DNA of 64,000 nt from Stenocarpella maydis. Lineage: Eukaryota > Ascomycota > Sordariomycetes > Diaporthales > Diaporthaceae. The notes beneath the pieces are model-generated. The model was not told the origin of the DNA and did no database searches. It saw only the letters and a list, made by a program, of their open reading frames with translations. Positions 12,227 through 24,300 of the stretch are shown here, piece by piece. The stretch is from positions 62,001 to 126,000 of the forward strand of contig NQMI01000090.1 of assembly GCA_002270565.1 (NCBI GenBank). The letters run 5' to 3'. Both the position numbers and the translations under genes were made by a program. The stretch's first letter is position 1, and the number at the start of each line of letters is the position of its first letter.

Positions 12227-13429
12227 CTACGACTTGCGGCCCATGAAGTGGTTGCTATACCAGTTCATGAACTCTGAATCGTTGACAGTCTCTCTGCCAG
12301 CAGTATCGGTCGTCGGTGTCGGCGACTGGTCGCTGGCAGCCTGCGCAGAGGCCGGGGCACGGCTGCGCTGATGAGCTGCGCTGGCATTGGCATTGTGCTG
12401 TTGCACGGGTTGTCCAGCAGAACGCCAGGTGGCTACTGCTGGTGAAGGCCCAACATGCCTGTCAGGGGTCTGGCTCCGAGCAAGAGAGGGAGACTGCACC
12501 GTCGTGTACGCCTGAGCACTAGGAAAGTTGATCCGAGCAGAGGCTTCTGGCTGTGAAGTCACTCCACCAGCAGGAGGCTTCGTGATCTGTGCTGCGGCCT
12601 TCCAGCCAGGAGCAGACTGAACGGGCTGCTTCTCAGCAGCAACCTTGGCCTTGGCGCCCAGGGACTCGTACTCTTTGGAGAGGTCGGCAAGCCAGTTCTC
12701 CGTGCGGTACACTGGTTCCAGCGTAGCCGGATCAGGATATTTTTGGGCTGACGGGGACGCAGGCGATGGCATTGCCCAGCGGGAGCTGAGCAGACCCTTT
12801 CGAGTATTGGACGCCTTGGGGGTGTCAAGAGGGAAACCCTTCTCCTCTTTCATGGCCACGCCAGCACTGCCAGCGTCTCTGATGCTGCCCGCGAGAGTAG
12901 CGGAGCTGCCGGGTTTGTTTGAAGGAGCGTTCCAAGCATGATCCTGTGTGGGGACGTGCGAATCTGTGTCGACTTCCATTCCGTGAGAGCCAATCGTGAG
13001 ATTGGTGGGAGACACTGTGCTGCGGATGCTAGAAGTCACCCATCTAGAGGCAACAAGTCCATCGCCGGCAGGCTTCGCGGCTGGCTTGTTGACTTGAGGT
13101 ACGTCAGGGCGGGGATCAACCTGCATAGGTTCGCCTTTTTCTGCAGGTATAGCAGTAGGCTGCTGGATGACGGGTGCGGTTCCAGGGTGTGCAGGGGATG
13201 GGACGGTTGGTCGACCGAAAAGCTGCTCCGGAGTCGCAAGCTTTTGGAAAGGCTGGTGAGAAACTATTCGATGAGTTGCTTCCGAGGTGCGACTGCCCAA
13301 GCCACGACCAGACGGGGTCATGTTGGTAGGAGTGAGAAAGCCACGGCGATCAGTGTTTCGTCCGACCTCGCTCTGAAAGGCTCTGGCTTCCGCCAGCATC
13401 TCCTTGTTGGTCAACTTCTTGTGATCCAT
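12227..13429 (-). CDS. Hypothetical disordered protein, 400 aa
   Basis: A single open frame of 400 residues that I do not recognise. It is rich in Pro, Ser, Thr, Ala and Gln and is probably disordered over most of its length. Three short segments look more constrained: the N terminus (MDHKKLTNKEMLAEARAFQ), the centre (SRWAMPSPA... and NWLADLSKEYESLGAKAKVA, residues ~230-265, helix-like), and the extreme C terminus (EFMNWYSNHFMGRKS), which is aromatic and may be a docking peptide. The motif ASRWVTSSI near residue 130 resembles SSRWAMPS near 217, so a short ...SRW... element occurs twice. No membrane segment or signal peptide. A probable 5'-UTR intron lies just upstream (13452-13533). A coding role is likely given the frame length and the constrained ends. 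Confidence 0.75.
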   Translation of the reverse strand: MDHKKLTNKEMLAEARAFQSEVGRNTDRRGFLTPTNMTPSGRGLGSRTSEATHRIVSHQPFQKLATPEQLFGRPTVPSPAHPGTAPVIQQPTAIPAEKGEPMQVDPRPDVPQVNKPAAKPAGDGLVASRWVTSSIRSTVSPTNLTIGSHGMEVDTDSHVPTQDHAWNAPSNKPGSSATLAGSIRDAGSAGVAMKEEKGFPLDTPKASNTRKGLLSSRWAMPSPASPSAQKYPDPATLEPVYRTENWLADLSKEYESLGAKAKVAAEKQPVQSAPGWKAAAQITKPPAGGVTSQPEASARINFPSAQAYTTVQSPSLARSQTPDRHVGPSPAVATWRSAGQPVQQHNANASAAHQRSRAPASAQAASDQSPTPTTDTAGRETVNDSEFMNWYSNHFMGRKS

Positions 13430-13451
13430 AATTTGTGTTTGCCGGCTGCCG

Positions 13452-13533
13452 CTGGGATGCTCGTGTCGGTAAGACTGCCAAAGTCTGATGGGTCAGTTTG
13501 GCACAGCGATGTCACCAGGAAGGTGAAACATAC
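13452..13533 (-). other. Probable 5'-UTR intron of the 400-aa hypothetical gene
   Basis: Read on the minus strand, GTATGT begins at 13533 and a CCCAG acceptor ends at 13452, 22 bases before the ATG. A CTTACCGAC-type branch region precedes the acceptor. No coding frame links across it, so it would be a leader intron. Based on splice consensus only. Confidence 0.4.
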
Positions 13534-13743
13534 CTGAACCAAGGCTTTATGCTGAACTGAAAGTTGAGACGCCCTGTGAGGAGAGGCAGGCAGCGGGTTT
13601 CGCGATGCGACGAGCGTTTTATCTTCCTCAGATACAGGGAGATGGACTGCTGAGGCAGGTGACGAGAGGGAGAGGAAGGAAGAAGGAGCAAAGTCCAAGG
13701 AAAGCCTCCTCATAAGGTGTTGGTAGAAGAAACAAGCCTTGGT

Positions 13744-13803
13744 CGCTCCGAAAAGTGACTTCGCGTTGGTGTTCGCTCTGAAAAGTGTCTTCGCGTTGGT
13801 GTT
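13744..13803. repeat. 30-bp tandem duplication (two copies)
   Basis: Copies at 13744-13773 and 13774-13803 begin CGCTCCGAAAAGTG and CGCTCTGAAAAGTG and both end TTCGCGTTGGTGTT, with two mismatches in 30 bases. It lies upstream of the 400-aa hypothetical gene. Confidence 0.85.
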
Positions 13804-14556
13804 TGCAAGCGTGCCTTGCCTGGCCAGAAAGTCTGCAGGAAGGGAAGGGCTGCAGCTGCCTTTTGACTTCAAAGGAAGTGCACAAGTCCTGCTTCGGCTC
13901 GCAAGGGCCGTTGCTGAACTGTTTTGAAGGCAGCAACCTCAACTATTGGAAGAAAAAAACCAACTGCATCATTTACGTACTGTCTGGGATGGAAGGAGCA
14001 TGACAGTGTGTGGGGGGTAGGAGAAAAGGAAGGAGCAGCAAGGACAGAGATGCATCGAGTTTGTAGGCATCACAGAAGCTCACTCCTAGAAAACGAACAA
14101 GAGGGGCAAGTCAACTCACAGAACAAAAACACCTCGTCTTGGACCACATGCAATAAAATAAAGCTTGGTAGAAGCAAAGGCAGTGCCACAACATGGACAC
14201 TGTTACTGTGGCCGTGGCTTGTCTTTGCTTGCAAAATTGAGAATCCGAAGCCTTACAGAACACTGGGCACATAAAGAGAGAATACCAGAGTCTTTTTAGT
14301 CCTTACGGGCTGCCCCTTCGCAATTTCCAATCCGTGTCAGATTATCTGAACTATCAATAGGTACCTACTTGGCTACTCAGTGGCCAGTATTCATTCCCAC
14401 TAAGAGCTCATTCAAGAAAGGGCACTTAATCCTCCGTCTCACCGCATCACCGGCTTCTAAACCAGCCTGACGATATGGACACCAGTCACTGCACTGCGTA
14501 GCAACCACCTCCATCGACCTAGAGTAATATCCTGCTTAGGTACTTCTCACAGAGCC

Positions 14557-15436
14557 TCACACCTTCTTCTGACGTTTCGCTCCTATCGGGGCCTGAATCG
14601 ACTTGATCTTGGTCTCAAGAAATTCGCCTTTGCCAGCATCCTCCATCCACGGGGCCTCGACTGGAGAGACCTGCTTGCGCACAAGGTCGACCAGGGCTTT
14701 CAGCTGCCCGCTTTCTCCGGCTCGCAAGGCAACACTCGATACCCTGGGGATGCCAAGACATGTGCTAAGTCTCTCCTCGCATGACTTGGAGAACCCTACA
14801 AGGCGAGTGGGCTCCTCACACTGCCGGGACGCTGCGGCGATCATCTGGGGGAGATGGCTGAAGAAGGTCGACGGCTGGCCCGACCTGACCACGAAGACTA
14901 CAGCATATGGAGAGAAGCCGTAGTTTTTATCGATTTCGTCTCCTCCGGCCTGTGGTCTGGACGCCGACACTGCAAGGTTCCTGGTAATGCTGGTCAAACC
15001 GACGTCCACAGAAGCCGCTACAGCTGGCAGTGGAGGTATGGGAGGCTGGGCTTGGATCTCGTTTGACTGGTCGCGCTTTCTTTTCCTGGCCTTGGCATTT
15101 TTGCCTTTAGAAGGGTGGGTGTATGTATTTCGTTGCTGGCATATTGGAGAAAGGAGGCTGCGGGATACTGTCAGTATGGTGGAGGCACGCCAGGATGGTC
15201 AAGGGGGTGGTGTTGCTATGTGTAACTACAGTCTACAAAGTGGTGATGATACATACCTACAAAGGAGGTCCAACATGGTATCTTGATCTTGTTGGGAGAT
15301 TTCTGGCCTGTGTGGACCGTCAGGCCGGAGTGCCCTACAAGGCCGAGATGTGAGTTTGCGTGATGAAGGGATTTACTCACCATTGCGCGGTGGAAAACGG
15401 CGTATCAAGCTGATACACCAGCTTGGTTTTCTCCAT
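14557..15436 (-). CDS. pop3: Pop3, RNase P / RNase MRP protein subunit
   Basis: Three exons on the minus strand: 15381-15436, 15257-15307 and 14557-15157, joined by introns of 73 and 99 bp, giving 235 residues. Pop3 is a small protein of the nuclear RNase P and RNase MRP ribonucleoproteins, which mature tRNA 5' ends and cut pre-rRNA at site A3. The N terminus (LVYQLDTPFST, then WPEISQQDQDTMLDLLC) is the fungal Pop3 signature. A Lys/Arg-rich tract (KGKNAKARKRKRD) follows near residue 58 and may contact RNA or act as a nuclear signal. The core (GFSPYAVVFVVRSGQPSTFF... and ALVDLVRKQVSP) fits the L7Ae-like fold proposed for Pop3. The C terminus APIGAKRQKK is basic. Splice phases restore single codons at both junctions. 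The upstream part was rebuilt by frame and family similarity. Confidence 0.88.
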
Positions 15437-18301
15437 ACTGGATAGCTGTATCCAATCCGACCAGCCTCAAATGGTTCTCTTAGTTTGTCCAAGCCGGTCT
15501 CTTGTCGGATGCATTCCAGGAAGGTTTGCTGGGCGGTTGCATGCTTGAAATACATACTACGTATAGAAGAATGACTTTGCGTTATGGTTGTGGTCCGGGG
15601 ACACAGGAAGGGTTAGGGTAGATCCCCCCCCCAGCCTTGCATCTGATAAGCCACCCGAGTCCCCACCCTAACAACCAGCATATGCTATGTCCATGTAGCT
15701 TCCAAGCTATGTGGGATACAAACTGTGATATCCGTCGTAATACAACTGGCCCCATGAGCTGGAAGCTGCTACATGAGAGAATACCAAAAAGATACAAGAG
15801 AAACCTGATTATTAATGAAACAGATGGTGCTCAGTAGTATATAGAATCAGACCTCAGATACTTGACCATATTCAGGGCAATTGCGCTGCCCATTACGCAT
15901 GCAGCCGCGTGTAAGTAGTCACATGGACGAGGCTTCCAAACCACCGTCCTAGCCTCGGGCCTTGCCTCTCGTCGTCCTAGTGTAGGAAGCAACATGGACT
16001 AGGAGCTGGTAGGTAGGTAGTATAGCAGATGGCACCGTGTCTGCGGAACGGGCTCCGCTTCTGACTCGGACCAACCTGTGGGTCCCCCGTAGGCTAGGTT
16101 ACCCCAGCTAGAAAGCTAGCGAAGTCCATCATCACAAGTGGTGGGAGGATCACGTCTAGCAGACAAGCAGGGAGATGGAAATGGACAATTTTAGGCCTTG
16201 GGTGGAAGAGGAAATGAGGCAAGCCTCACAGAGCTCCGGCGCACCCGAGGATGAATAGATAGCAGCAGCAGCAAGCTTCCTTAGTTATGCGGAGCTCCAG
16301 GTGAGTGAGCCGGTTGCGTCACAGAGATGGGGCCTCTGGAGCTATCTGTTGTGGTTCTCTCTACACTATATGCACACACACCACTGTGGGTCTATCAGAC
16401 GCGAGACAACGCGTCTCAGGATTATTTCCAATTAAGCCCCTGCACATTAGCTAGTCCACATTAACCCGCACGAAGTGGTTCTCTGCGCTTTGGATGGCAT
16501 GAGGCTAGAACCTGCTATGCATTAATGCTCCACCAGGCCGGTAGGTTATGATGCCAAGGCAGGTAGGTCTTGAAGCAGCTGGATAACCTGCTGAATGTAC
16601 TAGCACACCTGCATGACCCATCCAACCGACGGAGGATCCCTTTGGTACAGCTAGCCATCATTCCCACAGTTGTAGAAAGTGTTTGAATGCTATTGTCTGT
16701 GAGTAACAAAATAGCGAACCCAATGCACGGAGGCCTGGACGATGACCAGGTCCTCAGATGCCACGGAGGGTTCGGATGGTGGAAGATGGAGGGCTGAGGG
16801 GTGAGGGAGGAGGGGGGGTCGCCGAACTCCCAGGCCAGCAGCGTAATTGTGTTTTGACTCCCTAGGTAGACGATGTAGATCGTGCAGATATTTGCAGCAG
16901 GCCAGCAGCAGGAGATACCTAGGTAGGTACTTCAGTATCATTCCTAACAAAACAGCAGTCTGCTTGCTTGCTCACCCTTGTCTAGCAACAGTGAGGGTTC
17001 AGGCGTTGTCCTGTTATCGGAAGCATTCGGAGCATCCATCCCATTTGCTCCTGCACAGAGAGGGACTTGGCTGGATAGGTCCAGATGTCCTTGCCATGTG
17101 GCCATAAGTACCTACCTAGGGTATGTATGCCCTGCCCCAAGCATCTGCAATACACTAGGTAGGTAGATATCTAGGTATAGCAAAGGCAGGTACATGTTGG
17201 ATTCACTGCATGGTCTACCTAGGGTATGCCACGATACATGTATGCTCCTCCCGGCATCCCTGTTGACGCGACCCACAATTCTCGAGCTACCTTAGCTTGA
17301 AGCCTTCAAAGGTTTCCACCAGAGCTCCCTCCCCCCGGGCCACAACTCGCTGAACAAACCCCAAACCCATCCTGGTTGAGACGGCTGCATTTTCAAATCC
17401 CCATTTGAATAAGCCATCCCGGCCGTTACTCTTGGCACCGACATTCATCTACATTTCATAAGAGAGTACCACAGTATATCTCATCAACCACTACCGGTCC
17501 ACCATCATCACCATTAGCGGCCTTGTCGGCGCCGCCGCCGCCGCCTCGTCTTGACGATTGTCCGCCAGGGTCGGTCGATTGATTGCATTGTTTGATGGGG
17601 CTGCCCTGCCCTGCCCTGCCCAGGCCCCCAGGAGAGAGGGTGACAGCTGTTTGCCAGGCAGAGCTTGCTGCCCACACCCACACCACTGTTGGAGTTGCAG
17701 CCGGGAACCACCACCAGCAGCTAAACCCAGGTATGTAAGCCTGTCCTAGACGCGCACCCCTACCCCGCCATCTCGATACCCCACCACCAGCCCAACAGGC
17801 ACTCGAAAAAGCATCAATGTCAATGTCTACGTCCAAAAAGACCCTGTCACTGCACAAAGCTCAGGCTGCTCTTCCGAACAAGCATCGTCAATCACTCACT
17901 CTTCCTTTTGCCCTTGTCCATATCTGCCAGGACCCCTGTTTGTCCTGCTCAGAAAAGCGAAAAGCCCCCCTAACCCCAATCACCGCCACGCTGCTGCCCC
18001 CGCCCATCACCTCCACCACATGCACCCTCACTCCTCCTCCCGTGCCCCCACAACCAGCCAAACCCAGCCAAACCCAGCCCACCTCAGCCTTGTGAGCTCG
18101 GGCGCGGCTCCTCTGCGGCTGCTGTCTCGCTGCCTCATTGTTTGACATCACCTCCCCCCTGTCAAGCTCCCCCTCCTATCTGATGCCGTACTGCCAGCCC
18201 ACATGCTAAAATTGAAGTCATCCGGACCAGAGCTGCCCCCAGCCCTGGGCTCGCACCGCAACAACCGTGACTCTGTGAGGCTCCAGGCTTACTGAGCTCC
18301 G
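15437..18301. other. 2.9-kb intergenic region between pop3 and the ubiquitin protease
   Basis: A long divergent promoter region with no supportable gene. Contents: a C8 run near 15627, clustered TAGGTAGGTA-type motifs (16008-17230), a (CCTGC)n stretch at about 17601-17620, and pyrimidine-rich sequence from 17750 to 18290 that probably belongs to the 5' leader of the ubiquitin protease. A repeated AACCCAGCCA element sits near 18056-18080. Confidence 0.65.
16008..17230. repeat. Dispersed TAGGTAGGTA / TACCTACCTA motif cluster
   Basis: Short tetranucleotide-based motifs recur: GTAGGTAGGTAG near 16010, CCTAGGTAGGTAC near 16918, TACCTACCTAGG near 17107, CTAGGTAGGTAGA near 17155, and CTACCTAGG near 17213. 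They occur on both strands. The same motif appears again at about 60308. They look like degenerate simple-sequence DNA of the kind common between filamentous fungal genes. Confidence 0.55.
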
Positions 18302-21300
18302 ATGCCAGCAGGCCGGATCCAGATGGACCGAGTTTCGAATTCCCCAGCTGAGTCGAGAGAACGTGCCGTCTCCTCTGAGCCTTGCTCAACCCGACCGAAC
18401 CCATTTGACGACGACGACGGTTCCTCGGCCCGCAAGCGACGCCGCACCTCTGTCAACGGCGCCTCGCGCAGCCGGTCCCTCGAATCCGAGGAGCCCCCCC
18501 TTCACACTCCCGTCTGCCCTGCAGACGACGACACACGGGGCCTGCGGACGGACCAGGATACCAACATGACCATGGATTCCTCGCCCTCGAAGCCTCAGAT
18601 ACCCGAGCACCTCCAGCCGGCCACACAGCCCCTGTCCGAGTCAAAGCCAACCAAAATCGCTCTGAACTTGAAGGCTAGAAATCATGCGCCGCTGTCCACA
18701 CCGTCCTCACCCATCTCCCCCAGCGATGCCAACGGTGAGCTCGACCCAGGTCGCGGTGTTGGCATCCGGGCTAGCGTGGAGGACCCAGAGCTGGATATCT
18801 CGAGTGCTGTGCCAGACTCCAGGAGCGTGGCGTCTTCGCCCTTGGCCGTCGACGAGCACGACGAGCCCTACGTAGAGAGCGTGGACGAGAACGACATGTC
18901 CCAGCTCGCAGATGCCCAGGACATCGAACTCCACCTCGCCGATCCCGTGCATGCTTTCCCGAGCCGCCCGGGCGAGTCCCTCCCAGAAGCCCTACATAAC
19001 ACTTGCGCCGCCCTGTCGACCTACAGGGAGGCGGCGCCCAGGGTCGCCATGTGGATCGGAGAATACCTTGATTGGGCACGGAGCTCTGGGCCTTACCAAG
19101 TGCTGCAGAACTACGAGGCGCATCGCGAATTCTGGAGAGAGCTCCCGCGGCTGATTTGGGAGAATACCAATCTTGGACGAGGTGTCCCTATGCGGATCCC
19201 CCAGCTCTCCCGTATGACTTTTGATCTGCATAAGACCTTCACGAGGTTGACAGCTTTCTTCATCGACCTCGACCACCTGATGCTTCGTGCCGTCGAAGCT
19301 GGAGATAATGTCTACCAAGAACCAACTTCCCCCATCTACATAATATACCTCAACCAGTACCTGATGGAGTACGGCGGTCAGACGGTCAACATGAGCTACC
19401 TTGACGCCGATCCCCTGGTGCCCGAATTCCTGAGCGAACTCATCGATACCTTCCGCTCGTCTCCTGCCTACGGCTCAGGCACGCCGAACTACTCTCCTTG
19501 CCACCTAGGCCAACTCATGGCCTCACTTGTACCACGGTTCCCTAGATTGGTAGAGCACCTGCATGTCATTTGCAACTTGGTCATTTTCATGATTCGCGAC
19601 GCCTGCGACCGACTGCGTATATCCCAAACCCCCCCTGAGGCTGAAGAAGCGATGGCTTTCCCAGACCAAGGATACCATCTGACTGACATAATGTCACGAG
19701 CTCTCGAGGCTTGCATCGAGAAGAACGTCAACCAGATACCGGCGGATGCTGCTGAGAATTCGGTCTTCGTCCTCGCCAATCTCCTGCGTTGGTGCTTGCG
19801 CGCGGAGATGGGACATGCAGCGGCTGCAATCCGTGAGCACCAGCGGAACCACCCGGATATACCTCGAGTCTTCCGCCACGAAGTCATGGTGGACGAATGG
19901 CGCCTCAAGATCCTCACAAAATTCATCATGTCAAGCCAAATGCACCTGAGACTTCTCGCAGCCCAGATCATGTGCCAAGAGCTTGTGCGTATCTTCAAGG
20001 ATCATTCGGGCCACGGTGTCGAAAACTCGCAGGAACCGGTATTGCGCCACATCTCGAGCACTTTGGTGCAGTCAGGCGTCGTCACTTACATCTTGGGTCC
20101 CACGTGCCACCCGGAGGTCACAGCATCAAGCGGCAACATTATTGGTTTCCTGTTCGCATCACATACCTTCAGCGAGGAACACTTGGACTTCATGTGGCAA
20201 ACATTAACCACGTGCCAGATATCCGGGGTCTCAGAGAGCCTGTCTACCATGTTCGTTCACATCGTCCACCTTTTCACCGCTGCCGATTTGGTCGCTTTCT
20301 GCCGCAAGATGCAGACCGTTCCCATCGAAGCCTTCAGCCCGACCATCAAGGACCTCTGTGTCGCCGTCGTCAACCAGCTCTGCCAAAAGCACGACGCTGT
20401 GCATGAGCCTCGGCCTTATTCCTTGATGTTCCGGCTGTTGAGGGAGTCTTCCGCACTGGCAACACCGTTCTACCAGGCGGTACACGCATGGGCTGCGATG
20501 ACCATTGGCCACCTCCTGAAATTCGGGCTGTCGGATGAAGACAGAGCATTGCTGTACCAGGAATGCTTGAGAGACATCGCCGAAAAGACTCCCTGCACCC
20601 TGGGCAGTATACACTGCCTTGTCTTCCTATGTAAACCGGCTAGCAGGGAACTACAAGTGCTCACATCACAACACGATCTGCCGAGACTGCTCATCGACGA
20701 ATTCGAGCATGCAGTAAGCACCAGGCATCACTCAGGAAAACTGCATATGATCAGCGGCCCAGAAAACGTGCCTCGCATCGACATGCTTACCAACATCATC
20801 CAGCACCAACCAGAAGCCATCAGAGGAGATCTGGGCCAGAAGCTATGGGGACTTTTGGTCGGAGAGCACGCGGCATCCCAAGAAGACCGGACCCGCGGTT
20901 GGCAGAGCCTCAACCAGTCGTTGAAAGCTCGCGCCGACAACCCCTTCCTGAGGATCTGTTTCGATGAATATCTACCCACACTCTCGCCAGAGCTGTTCTG
21001 CGATGGCAGCCTGGACTTTGCCCTCAGCAAGATCAGTCGCTTGGTAGAAGACAAAGACAGCAGTATTCTGGATGACGACGATTCGCGTGACCACCGGGCT
21101 ATCGAAGAGTTGTGGAGGATCGTCCTCACCGCCCCCACCGACACTATCGAGCAGAAGGCGATAAAGGCCCTTGTCAAGGGTGTCTACATCGAGAGCCGGT
21201 GCATCCAGCATTTCTCAAGCCACCGGGCACGGAAAGTTCACCTGGCTCTTGTCAACAGGTGCTTGGAGCAATTGTCGTTGGCAACAAAGCACCTGGCAGT

Positions 21301-24300
21301 GGGCGAGGGCGAGGGCGAGGCAGACCCTGATGCGATGGATGCCTCGTCTTGTGGGTATGAGACTAGAGACCAACGGCTCCTCTTCAGCCGTTCTCTCCAA
21401 ATCCTCCAGAGCTTCAATGACCTTTATCACGCGACGTCTCAGTTCTCAACGCCCGATATGAGATCACTGGTGTTGCCCAGTAACATCGACGTGCAGGGCG
21501 AATCGGCTCATCTCAAATTTCAATCATTTGATGGTGACAGGCAGACAGAGCCGCAGCCCTTGCCCATAGGGAAAGGGAATACAGCAGGGTCTTTGCTGGC
21601 CAGCATCCGCGACGCAACTGGTTTTGATAATTACCGGTTGTACTACAAGGGACAGGTCCTAACCCCGTCTGAACATGACATCTGCAGGTCTTTGGAGGAA
21701 CTTCAGATCTGCGAAGGACTTATTCTCGTCAAGCGTGAGTCAGAGACTGTTGCGAAACCCCTCCAGGTGAGGCCTGGGGCTTCTGCGGTGGAGATAGAGA
21801 TCCTGAGGCACTTTGAGGAGCTGTGGCACTTCCTAGGACTGGAGGAGACACTGGCAACTGAGGTGAGACTGCCAGCCTGCTTGCTCTGATCTTGGCTAAC
21901 GACCGCCACAGGTGTTTGCTTTTCTCAGTGCTCTGCCTGTGGACGACCGCATACTGGCCACCATTGAGCAAGAGACACCGGATTACCACCATGTTTTCCC
22001 AGTCGGTCTACCGCTGAAGTCCCTGTATGCGGTGTATGCCGTCCAAGAGTACCTCAACATGCAGTTCTCCCTGGCCAAGTCCGACAGTGAGCACGGATCT
22101 TACAACAATGCGCTGGCACGGGCCCTCAGGTTGGTGGTTTGGGCGATCTCCGAACCCGAAGTGATCGATCAAAACTCTAGTGACGAACTGAAAATCCGGC
22201 TTTCGACGAGGCTGGTTGAGCAGTTGCTCTCGATACTGAAGGGTTTGTCGCCCAAGTTGTATTGCTTTGTCCCTATGCTGACAGCTGTAGATCCTCTGCG
22301 GGCATCAACGGTGCCTGAATGCCTGGACATCAAATTGTTGGAGAGGCTGGTCGATATCCTTTCTTTTTCCATGTCTGCGCGTCCAACAGTTGCCTGCACC
22401 GACCTGCTTAATATCGCCTTCCAGGCCATCTTGGACACTTGTTCCCTGAGGGTGGACCTCTGGAATACGCTGTGCTCTCGTGCTGATGTCAAACCTGTCA
22501 TCAGAAGGCTGCTTCTTGATGACCCGCGAAGCACCCTTAGGAGGTCAACAGCAGTAGCAATCGCGGAAAAGGTGGCCGGTCCGCTGAGGTATGTGCATGA
22601 CATTCTTCAAGACGCTGTGGACCCGAGCTTACTCATTGGTGATGCAGCCCTTCAGCTGTTCCTGAACCGGTGTTTCAAGACTACTTCTGGACCTTATTGA
22701 TCGATTTGATGCCGTGCGGTCTCCAACAGCCCAGCAAATGCTCCGAGATCTTCCAGCTCGCATTTGCTCTGTTCAAGTCTATGAAGGAGTCAAAATCAGA
22801 TGTGCTTGATGTGCCCAAGACGACCCAATTCTTGGGCCAACTGCTTTTGGATTGCAAGCCCCAAGAGGTTCGGAAGCGTTGCCTCCCCCCCCCCAACTAC
22901 AGCTCTTCGTGTGTTTCTAATTCTATCTATACAGGATATCATCCAGCCTGGTGCTATTGATTTGGCAGCTCAGGGTCTTGTTTCCTTGCTACACTTCATC
23001 CTATGTGACGTTCACGAGCGAGATGGAGTGGAAATACTACCTCCCAGGCAAGTAGGCCCTGAGATACTATACCATTTGAAGCCCCACAATCATGGGCAAA
23101 TACTGACTGCCCGGCGGTGCTCCAGCTTCTCCACACAATTGTTCTGGCATCATCTCTTCCCCCATAGCTGGTCGAGTTCCAATTCTCTATGGCAAGGGGA
23201 TCTGATCTATAATGAGGCCACCAGGTGCCAACTTATCAACATCATCCTGAGGGTCGCAAGGAGAACTCCAGAAGAGATGCGGATGCTCCTAGAGGATCTT
23301 AAGTCACTGGTTTCATGCTCGACCAATGAGGAGACCGAAGATGGTGAGAACTCGATTAGCCTGTCCGTCTCCCGCTCCTGTTTAGCTGATTGTTGCCCAC
23401 AGTCCCGACATACCAATATGAGCTTCCGATCGGAAACTTCGAGAGGTCCAAGAACATCAGGTCTCAGTGTGGCTACGCGGGTCTCCGCAATCTGTCCAAC
23501 ACGTGCTATTTGAACTCGCTTTGCACGCAGTTGTTCATGAATTATGACTTCAGAAAATTCATGCTCAGTGTTGAGGTCAGTGGCGGAGACAAGCCACAGG
23601 CTCTACTTTACCACACGCAACGCATGTTTGGTCAGCTCCAAAGCAGCCATCGCCGGTCAATAGATCCAGAGGCCTTTGTTTCCAATATCAAGACCTATGA
23701 TGACGATCTCATCAACATTCACAATCAGATGGATGTTGAGGAGTTCTTCAATCTGCTTAATGACAGGTGGGAAGGCCAGATGCGTTCTCAGGAGACAATG
23801 CAACGATTCCGATCTTTCTACGGCGGTCAGCTGGTGACACAGACCAAGTCAAAAGAGTGTGAACACATCTCTGAGGTCATGGAGCCATTCTCCGCTATCC
23901 AATGCGACATCAAGGGCAAGAAAGACTTGTTGGAGAGTCTCAATGCATATGTTGACGGGGAGCACATGGAAGGAGGTAAGTAAGAGCGGGGCTCTGCCAG
24001 CCTAGAGCCTTTCTGTAGGAACCAGTTTGCTGACAATAGTTGACAGATAACAGGTACAACTGCACCACTTGTGGGAGACACGTCGATGCTGTCAGGCGGT
24101 ATGCTTGGACCTTTCTTGTCATCAATGCACATCTATTGACAAAAGATATAGGTCATGCTTGAAGGAAGTTCCCGACTCTTTAATCTTCCACCTGAAGCGC
24201 TTTGACTTCAACCTCAGAACCCTGGCACGGAACAAGATAAATGACTACTTCGCCTTTCCCGACCGAATTGACATGCGACCATTCACGATTGAGCACCTCA

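Larger units (their letters stand above)
13430..14556. other. Intergenic: leader/promoter of the hypothetical gene and pop3 3' flank
   Basis: About 1.1 kb. It carries the probable leader intron and the 30-bp tandem duplication noted separately, then about 700 bp with no coding, RNA or repeat signal that I can support. Confidence 0.6.

Noticed and set aside
17456..17857. 133-codon Gly/Trp-rich frame on the - strand
   Set aside because: Composition follows simple repeats (CCTGC, GCC) in the spacer; no coding signal.
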